Source: Desulfovibrionaceae bacterium UBA3823 (lineage in GTDB: Bacteria; Desulfobacterota; Desulfovibrionia; Desulfovibrionales; Desulfovibrionaceae). Taken from it: a DNA stretch of 11,653 nt. The stretch lies in the NCBI GenBank assembly GCA_002369295.1, contig DFDR01000120.1:1-11653 (forward strand), read 5' to 3'. How positions within the stretch are numbered: position 1 is the first letter of the stretch; each line of letters starts with the position of its first letter. Of this stretch, positions 6,963 through 11,653 are shown one piece after another. The notes under the pieces are model-generated. The model worked only from the letters and a program-made list of their open reading frames with translations. It did not search any database and had not been told where the DNA came from. The translations under genes and the position numbers were made by a program.

Positions 6963-7739
6963 CTAGCGGAGCCTGGCGGCGAGCAACGCCGCGCCGAGGG
7001 CTCCCGTATACTGGGGATAATCCGGCGTCTTGACCTCGACGCCAAGCGCCTGCGAGAGCATGCGCCCGCAGGCGGGACTCGCGGCAAGGCCGCCGGTGAA
7101 GACGCACTCGCCACGCAGGGGAATGCGCGCGGCAAGGGCGTGGATGCGCCTGGCGATGGCGCGCAGGACGCCGGCAGCCACGGCCCCGGGAGCCGTGCCT
7201 CTGGCAAGCAGGCCGACGATCTCCGTTTCTGCGAAGACGGCGCACATGCTGGTGATGGCGCAGGGGACCTGTCCCTCGGCAAGGGCGCAGAGCGCGCCCA
7301 CGTCCATGCCGAGCATGCCCGCCACGGCCTGAAGGAAGCGCCCTGTGCCGGCAGCGCACTTGTCGTTCATCACGAAGTCGGCCACCGTCCCGCCGGGCTG
7401 GACGGATATGACCTTGCTGTCCTGGCCGCCGATGTCGATGAGAGTGCCGCAGTCGGGAAAGAGGTGCGCAGCGCCCTTGGCGTGGCAGGAAATCTCGGTG
7501 ACGTTCCTGTCGGCAAAGGGGAAGGCCACGCGGCCGTAGCCCGTGGCGACGATGCGCGTGGCACTGCCGGCCCCTGCGTGCTCCAGCACCGCGGCCAGAG
7601 CCTTTTCGCCACTCTCGCGGGAGTTCCAGCCTGTCGGCAGCATGGACCTCGCCACAACCTCAAGCGTCCCTTCCCTGACAAGCACGGCCTTGACGGCCGC
7701 AGAGCCGGCATCGATGCCGGCATAAACTCTTCCCACCAT
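6963..7739 (-). CDS. ATP-dependent activator of the double-cubane reductase (HgdC/YjiL-type, BcrA/BadF family)
   Basis: A 258-residue ASKHA-fold ATPase that carries a [4Fe-4S] cluster bridging a homodimer and shoots electrons into its partner with ATP hydrolysis. Seen are the phosphate loop GIDAGSAAVKAVL (8-20), DIGGQDSKVI (102-111), Cys128 in KCAAGTGRFL and Cys166 in SMCAVFAETEIVGLLARG (the two cluster cysteines, spaced as in HgdC), and FTGGLAA (214-220) at the adenosine site. The ATG at 7739 is used because GGGAGG lies upstream and the phosphate loop begins ten residues in; a longer frame would add 34 unconserved residues. It is the first gene of the activator-reductase-yedF operon and is preceded by a leader of about 270 bases. 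Very oxygen-sensitive by family, supporting an anaerobic host. Confidence 0.95.
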   Translation of the reverse strand: MVGRVYAGIDAGSAAVKAVLVREGTLEVVARSMLPTGWNSRESGEKALAAVLEHAGAGSATRIVATGYGRVAFPFADRNVTEISCHAKGAAHLFPDCGTLIDIGGQDSKVISVQPGGTVADFVMNDKCAAGTGRFLQAVAGMLGMDVGALCALAEGQVPCAITSMCAVFAETEIVGLLARGTAPGAVAAGVLRAIARRIHALAARIPLRGECVFTGGLAASPACGRMLSQALGVEVKTPDYPQYTGALGAALLAARLR

Positions 7740-8016
7740 ATATGTGCCTCCCTGACTCAGGCCACGCAACGTTCCAACATGCCTGTTCCACGGCTTCCTC
7801 CTCGCTTCTGGAGGAGCGCCTCCTGCGCGGAACCTCCGCAAAGGCAGATGGGAAGGGAGTGCGGCGAGGAAAAAGGGACGTCGAAGCCGCTACCGATGAA
7901 CGCAGACAACCTGCCCACCTGCGCTCTGCGCTCAGGTAAAACCCGCGCCCATGGCACGGGGGTGAAGGGCGGATGGCTGGAGACCTGCAAACATGACGGC
8001 TTTCCTTGGTAGACCT
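7740..8016 (-). promoter_or_regulatory. long structured 5' leader of the activator operon
   Basis: This GC-rich 277-base stretch has no convincing gene. On the - strand it contains a possible 20-codon leader peptide (ATG at plus 7994, stop at plus 7932-7934, with AGGAAAG upstream) whose end runs into a hairpin (ACCTGAGCGC then GCGCAGGT, plus 7914-7936 approximately). Two more short hairpins, GCGGA-GGT-TCCGC and AGGAG-GCG-CTCCT, lie nearer the gene. None matches a riboswitch I can name. Attenuation or another leader control is possible; it may also be ordinary untranslated leader. Confidence 0.3.
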
Positions 8017-8045
8017 ACCCTAGAGGCAAGCCCTGTCTGCGTCAA
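8017..8045 (-). promoter_or_regulatory. candidate sigma-70-like promoter of the activator-reductase-yedF operon
   Basis: On the - strand, TTGACG (plus 8040-8045), a 17-base spacer, and TAGGGT (plus 8017-8022). Spacing is ideal, the -35 matches five of six, and the -10 is moderate. Confidence 0.45.
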
Positions 8046-8074
8046 GGTGGCCAGTCTGGGGAATCACGAACACT

Positions 8075-8345
8075 GCAATAATATAGACTTTGATTTGAAT
8101 TAATCAAAATTATAATATAAAGACGACTTAGCAAAAATTGTTTTAATAATTTAATTTTTATTATGAACATAATAAACAATAATTTCAATATTTATATTAT
8201 TTCTTTGTCAATTTTGCACAAAAAATATGTGTATTTAATATATAATATTATAATATATTTTGTAAAAAATGCTCGTGTGTATAATAAATACAATCATTAC
8301 TATAAGTTAATGAGTATTTATTATTCGTTAAATATAGTATTATAT
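8075..8345. other. extremely AT-rich island between divergent genes
   Basis: About 270 bases of almost pure A/T inside an otherwise GC-rich window, with sharp edges on both sides. It holds dyads: TTTGATT-N6-AATCAAA (8089-8108), a 20-base palindrome at 8157-8176, and the perfect 12-base palindrome TATAATATTATA (8241-8252). A 61-codon open frame at 8163-8348 is best explained by composition, being nearly all Ile/Asn/Tyr/Lys and lacking a ribosome site. The block could be a binding region for a silencing protein, a DNA-unwinding segment, or a foreign remnant. Confidence 0.75.
8157..8176. promoter_or_regulatory. 20-base operator-like palindrome in the AT island
   Basis: TTTATTATG-AA-CATAATAAA: nine-base perfect arms around a two-base centre. 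A dyad this long is a plausible dimeric regulator site, though chance is more likely than usual in such AT-rich DNA. Confidence 0.4.
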
Positions 8346-8426
8346 TGAGTGGTCTGTTCAATGAGAACAATCATTTCTTCTCGCGGGCCAACCGCCAAAA
8401 AGTTTTCTCCGAAACCCATCTTTTTC

Positions 8427-8455
8427 TTGACAGTAACCATTGAAAAGGGTATATG
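8427..8455 (+). promoter_or_regulatory. promoter P1
   Basis: TTGACA (8427-8432), 17-base spacer, TATATG (8450-8455). It is the best promoter in the window, with an A-tract (8397-8401) upstream in the region where UP elements lie. It points to the large unknown gene. Confidence 0.65.
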
Positions 8456-8536
8456 CGCGCCTCCCCTCCCAACCTGTAGCAAGCGCCATGGCAGGCTGAA
8501 CACAAAAAAAGTTTTCTCAAGCTAACAGTTTTCTTC

Positions 8537-8565
8537 TTGACAGAAGAAGCCTCGTCTCTTATCTC
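8537..8565 (+). promoter_or_regulatory. promoter P2
   Basis: TTGACA (8537-8542), 17-base spacer, TATCTC (8560-8565). The -10 overlaps the small dyad ATCTC-A-GAGAT (8561-8571), which could be a regulator site. The A-tract is at 8504-8510. Confidence 0.55.
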
Positions 8566-8654
8566 AGAGATCAGGTGGAAGGCCCGCCCGAATCGAGCAT
8601 TTCCTCCTTAAGCAAGCTACTCCAAAAAAATTTTGATTGCAACTGTCTTTTTCG

Positions 8655-8683
8655 TTGACAAGCGCATCCCTTTGACCTAGAAG
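8655..8683 (+). promoter_or_regulatory. promoter-like module P3
   Basis: TTGACA (8655-8660) with a 17-base spacer to TAGAAG (8678-8683), a poor -10. The A-tract and T-run (8624-8634) match modules P1 and P2. Confidence 0.35.
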
Positions 8684-8790
8684 CGCGTTAGGGACATACC
8701 CAACGCCACTGACAGCTTACTTGGCCCTCCACTTGCCTACCCCCTACTCCACGGTTTTCATCGCCAACCTCAAAAAATTTTCAACAACCA

Positions 8791-8818
8791 TTGACAGGAG
8801 AAGATTGAACATTATCTT
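8791..8818 (+). promoter_or_regulatory. promoter-like module P4
   Basis: TTGACA (8791-8796) with a 16-base spacer to TATCTT (8813-8818), with an A6T4 tract at 8772-8781. If real, transcription would begin near 8825, placing the start of the downstream gene at 8904 or 8922 rather than further left. Confidence 0.35.
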
Positions 8819-8921
8819 GCTTAGGCTTTCAAAAAACCGCCACCATAACCACGGCGCTCTCGTAGCCCTGCTGGCATGGTGGTTCCCCATCCAACGCCCT
8901 CAAATGGCGAGGTTTCGAAAC

Positions 8922-10892
8922 ATGCGCAACAGCATCACGCTTCGTGACGAAGCAGCCAGCCTCATGAGCCTCATGACCAGCGCCAAGGATCTCCCTTCCT
9001 CCCATGGCATTGCCTTAGCCATTCTCATCGAGGCCGAACATGCTTGGCCCGGCACCCTTCAGCCTTGCGTGCCGATGCTCGAGTCCGAAGTCATGGCACT
9101 CAAGGATGCCCACTTCGACTTCGTGACCAATCGCGTGAGCGAACTCCCCAACTTCACCCCCCTTGAAGACTGGGCCAATACGACCCTGAAGCAGCTCAAG
9201 GGCTCCGATACGCGCCTGTTTCCCCTGATCGGCATGGACTTCCAGACCAATGGCGCCTACCGCGCCAATCTTAAGGCCGGCCGGGACAGTGTCGTCAACA
9301 TCCCCAGTAGCCATGCCGCTCGCCTGCTCGAGGGCATCATCTGCAGCCACAACATCCAAAAATACTTCCAGTACCTTTCCTGCGTGAACGCTGTCGCCAG
9401 GTTCGCCGGCTACGCCAACCTCACAGAAGTGCTCCGCCTTGACCAAGGCTGGAAAATCCGCAGGACGAGTCGCGTGCTGCTTACCAAGGGATTCTTCAAC
9501 TCGCTCAGATCCATCGCTGCTACCGCAACCTTGGCCAGTTTCCATGCCATGGCCCCGGCCAAGGGCAAACCGGAGGCTCTCGCCACGGAACCGGACGAGG
9601 TCAAGACAAACGGACAGGTCGAGGCTCTGGGCGCAATCTCGATGGATGCTCCTGCCAAAGACCAGAGCAGGGTGCTTGCGGAAGTGCCGGCCTATGTCGA
9701 TGCCGTTGTTCTGGACGATGAATCGGCTGAAATCATGGCCTCGCTCGTGGCATGCGATGAAGCAGAGACCCAAGACGTGGCGATGTTTTTCCTGTCCGAA
9801 GAACCACTTCACCTCAAGGAAGAATATCCGCTCAATGGCCAGAGTGGAGAATCGCTTCAGCCCCTGTTCAAGAAGACTGCACCCAATCAGGCAGAGACGA
9901 TGCTCCAGTTCCAGACTGAGGCATCGTGCCAGCCCCAGCCTGCGGCCTTGCCCGCCACGTCCGCTGAAGCGACCTGCCCGGCCCAGCCTGCGACGGAGCC
10001 CGTCACGCCCGCTGAAGCGACCCGCGAACCCCAAGAAGGAGTTTCTGCCAATCACTCTGGTACAGCGGAAGGGGGCCAAGCCGAGATGCCTGCATCCATC
10101 TTCACCCCTCCGGCGGGCTGCACTTTCAAGCCCGTCACTAAGACGAGCTACGATCTCGACTTTACAGGTCAGCTCTTCAAATCCCATCTCAACTGGCACG
10201 AAGTGGACTTTTCGAAGGCTCAGAAGAAATACTCCGTAGGCTTTGCCGTCGCTGGCATGGATGTGTCAGCAGCGGATTGCGACTTCGACACAGCCGCGCT
10301 CGCGTACAGTGAAGGCAACAAGCTGTACACGCTCGTGCCCTTGGGGCGCATCCTTCCGTCAATATTCCAGAACATAAAGCTTCTGCCTCTGGAGAAGCCC
10401 AATGACAGGATACTCATGCTGGCAAGGCTCTACTGCGAGGGGCACATTGACCGCACAAAACAGGACTACACCTTGAAGCTCCTCGAATTCGTCCAAAGGA
10501 ATCCCGAGACCTGCGACGTCCTGCTCGGCAAGCACAGAAGCGCCTATCCCACTATCTACCGCCCCCTCGGGCGTCTGCTCTCCTTCTCCGAACTCACAGG
10601 GTGGCAAAAGCAGAACTGCCCCACCAGCCACATGGCCCAGCACCCTAACCTCGCCCATGCGCATCGCCCTGCAAACGCCAGCGAACACGGAAGCGCTCCT
10701 TGCTGGAACAACCCCTGGTCCACGGCTCGCCTTCGTGTGCAATACCAAGCGTTCAAGCAGACGGCAAGCCAGCCCGCTGGCCCGGCATCTGCGTCCCAGC
10801 CTCCCCACAAGCCGGCGTTTCCTGAAGGCGTATGTAACCGCTTCACCGAGAGCACACCCCCCTTGTCCAGTTCGCTTTCCTCCAAGAACTAG
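8922..10892 (+). CDS. large protein of unknown function with Ala/Pro linker
   Basis: I do not recognise this family. From the ATG at 8922 it is 656 residues. Residues 1-205 look globular and mainly helical (a piece reads VNAVARFAGYANLTEVLR). Residues 205-390 are an acidic Ala/Pro/Glu/Thr linker with a 16-residue duplication (339-370). Residues 395-565 form a second globular part (TSYDLDFTGQLFKSHLNWHE, LARLYCEGHIDRTKQDYTLK). The last 85 or so are Pro/Ser/Ala-rich. No signal peptide, membrane segment or metal motif is seen, so it is probably cytoplasmic. The start is uncertain: the frame opens to a TTG at 8721, with others at 8805 (TTG after AGGAG) and 8904 (ATG, no ribosome site). I chose 8922 because GAGG precedes it by nine bases and promoter module P4 occupies the upstream frame. 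It stands alone, with a complex control region upstream and a hairpin downstream. Confidence 0.8.
   Translation: MRNSITLRDEAASLMSLMTSAKDLPSSHGIALAILIEAEHAWPGTLQPCVPMLESEVMALKDAHFDFVTNRVSELPNFTPLEDWANTTLKQLKGSDTRLFPLIGMDFQTNGAYRANLKAGRDSVVNIPSSHAARLLEGIICSHNIQKYFQYLSCVNAVARFAGYANLTEVLRLDQGWKIRRTSRVLLTKGFFNSLRSIAATATLASFHAMAPAKGKPEALATEPDEVKTNGQVEALGAISMDAPAKDQSRVLAEVPAYVDAVVLDDESAEIMASLVACDEAETQDVAMFFLSEEPLHLKEEYPLNGQSGESLQPLFKKTAPNQAETMLQFQTEASCQPQPAALPATSAEATCPAQPATEPVTPAEATREPQEGVSANHSGTAEGGQAEMPASIFTPPAGCTFKPVTKTSYDLDFTGQLFKSHLNWHEVDFSKAQKKYSVGFAVAGMDVSAADCDFDTAALAYSEGNKLYTLVPLGRILPSIFQNIKLLPLEKPNDRILMLARLYCEGHIDRTKQDYTLKLLEFVQRNPETCDVLLGKHRSAYPTIYRPLGRLLSFSELTGWQKQNCPTSHMAQHPNLAHAHRPANASEHGSAPCWNNPWSTARLRVQYQAFKQTASQPAGPASASQPPHKPAFPEGVCNRFTESTPPLSSSLSSKN
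9936..10031 (+). repeat. two tandem 48-base in-frame repeats in the linker
   Basis: Units 9936-9983 and 9984-10031 encode QPAALPATSAEATCPA and QPATEPVTPAEATREP, sharing QPAxxPxTxAEAT. The phase is exact, so the protein frame is kept. This is an internal duplication within a flexible linker. Confidence 0.8.
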
Positions 10893-10913
10893 GTCTGGCA
10901 CGCTCTCATGACC

Positions 10914-10944
10914 CCAGGCGCCCCTGCCACGCAGGGTCGCCTGG
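10914..10944 (+). terminator. strong hairpin after the unknown gene
   Basis: CCAGGCG/CGCCTGG and CCCTGC/GCAGGG form a 13-base-pair stem with one internal mismatch (10921/10937) and a 3-base loop, 21 bases past the stop. No T-run follows, so termination would be imperfect or Rho-assisted. Confidence 0.5.
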
Positions 10945-10991
10945 CCCCCACAAAAGGCCTTTCATCACGTGCCTTTGATAAAAGACTGCCA

Positions 10992-11653
10992 GTGATAAAA
11001 AATTTCCCATCTTTCGCGCTGGCCTGCGACAACAAGCAGATCGTGCACCACGGCAACGACACGATCTTCGGCGCCAACGGAGCCGCAGTCCTGCTCGGCG
11101 TCAGGGCCACCATCATCACCTCATCGTCAGGCTCGAAAAGCCAGGCATAGCGCGCAGGAAGCTGAACACGGGCCGGCAGTCCCATGTGCAGGCAAGCTCA
11201 CGGCGCATAGAAATCCGGCATGTGGGCGACGAAACCCTTGCCGGCCTCGACGGCGACGGCCTCCAGATGCTCATGCGCATCCGGGCCAGCGTCTGGAGAC
11301 GACGGCGTCATCCAGCTCCGCCGCAAGGAGGCCCGCGCAGACAACGTGCTGGCCTTCTTCACGCAGGGAGAGCTCCTGCTGACGCTGGAGGGGCAGGACG
11401 GCAGGCTCCTCGCCCGCTGGGGCGCCATCGGCATCGGGTGTGCGCCCGAGGTCTGCTTCGCCAAGTCAGGCAAGGCCGTAGCAGCCTGCGCCAAGGCGAG
11501 CGGCGACGCCGATCCTCTGGCAATCGTGCCGGGCCTCAAGGAGGCCGCTGCGGCCTGGAACGAGACCGTCCGCAAGGCTGTCCGAGGCTTCGACGGGCGC
11601 TCCCCTGCCGAGGCGGAGCAGCTCTACGCCTCGAAGAGATTCCCCCTCAAGCG
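10992..11653 (+). pseudogene. probable frameshifted gene of unknown function, running out of the window
   Basis: No single frame covers this stretch, yet + strand coding-like text with C/G third positions continues with frame changes. 10992-11130 reads NFPSFALACDNKQIVHHGND and then TIFGANGAAVLLG. About 11130-11296, in another frame, reads RRIEIRHVGDETLAGLDGDG and then LQMLMRIRASVW. From about 11298, back in the first frame, it reads DDGVIQLRRKEARADNVLAF and continues to the window end without a stop (ending ASKRFPLK). Removing one base near 11297 would join the last two segments. No ribosome site or good start was found. I do not recognise the protein. Alternatives are sequencing errors in a real gene, or only the last segment being real with a start at 11220. 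Confidence is better for the final 350 bases than for the rest. Confidence 0.42.

Larger units (their letters stand above)
8396..8818 (+). repeat. four direct-repeat promoter-like modules (A-tract ... TTGACA)
   Basis: A shared plan recurs: C(A)5-7 then (G)TTTT, a pyrimidine run, and an exact TTGACA. TTGACA lies at 8427, 8537, 8655 and 8791, i.e. 110, 118 and 136 bases apart. In the first three copies the A-tract ends 25-27 bases before TTGACA; in the fourth the distance is 14, about one helical turn less. All point toward the large unknown gene. The sequence between modules is not repeated, so this looks like conserved regulatory elements rather than a simple tandem duplication. Confidence 0.7.

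Noticed and set aside
5922..8012. 696-codon open frame on the + strand
   Set aside because: It is antisense to the reductase and activator genes, which have unmistakable motifs; its composition is that of a reversed coding strand.
8163..8348. 61-codon frame in the AT island
   Set aside because: Almost only Ile, Asn, Tyr, Lys and Leu, no ribosome site, and its ATG lies inside a palindrome; composition alone explains it.
8396..8818. CRISPR array reading of the spaced repeats
   Set aside because: The conserved part is short, imperfect and promoter-like, spacing is 110-136 bases, and no cas gene is present.
9015..10199. 394-codon open frame on the - strand
   Set aside because: It is antisense to the unknown + strand gene, which has the longer frame and a more natural protein composition with a ribosome site and downstream hairpin.
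10889..11185. 98-codon - strand frame at the right end
   Set aside because: Its text is possible but has no ribosome site and overlaps the hairpin after the unknown gene; the + strand reading looked more protein-like. Not fully excluded.

Overview
The window is GC-rich chromosomal DNA from what looks like an obligately anaerobic bacterium. The evidence is an oxygen-sensitive double-cubane reductase with its ATP-driven activator, a selenium-type YedF, and an exported nitroreductase paired with a flavoredoxin-like flavin reductase. A Desulfovibrionaceae-like or similar gut anaerobe would fit, but no ribosomal or other marker gene is present to place it. No RNA gene, CRISPR array or intact transposable element was seen.

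Left part (1-2814): the 3' portion of a Fic protein AMPylator (+ strand, its start lies outside the window) faces a complete hipBA toxin-antitoxin operon on the - strand. The antitoxin gene comes first, the kinase gene follows after 9 bases, and nested inverted repeats upstream of hipB look like its operator.

Middle (3054-7739): everything reads leftward. A textbook intrinsic terminator closes a two-gene operon of a Tat-exported nitroreductase and a flavin reductase. A compact SRAP (YedK-type) abasic-site repair protein lies just upstream. Further upstream is a three-gene operon: an activator (HgdC/YjiL-type), then a double-cubane anaerobic reductase (HgdB/YjiM-type), then YedF (TusA-like plus DsrE-like domains). 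The activator hydrolyses ATP to push low-potential electrons into the reductase. YedF is a sulfur (or selenium) carrier whose co-transcription suggests a role in supplying or maturing that enzyme.

Regulatory desert (7740-8921): a 277-base GC-rich leader with hairpins precedes the activator gene. Next comes a roughly 270-base block of extreme AT content full of dyads (8075-8345). It is followed by three or four direct-repeat promoter modules spaced 110-136 bases apart, each an A-tract followed by TTGACA. The modules point right, toward a large gene of unknown function.

Right part (8922-11653): the unknown gene encodes about 656 residues with two globular regions, an Ala/Pro/Glu linker containing a 16-residue duplication, and a Pro/Ser-rich tail. 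A strong hairpin follows it. The last 660 bases look like a decayed, frameshifted rightward gene that continues out of the window. The orphan protein with its promoter array and AT island is the best candidate for something undescribed.
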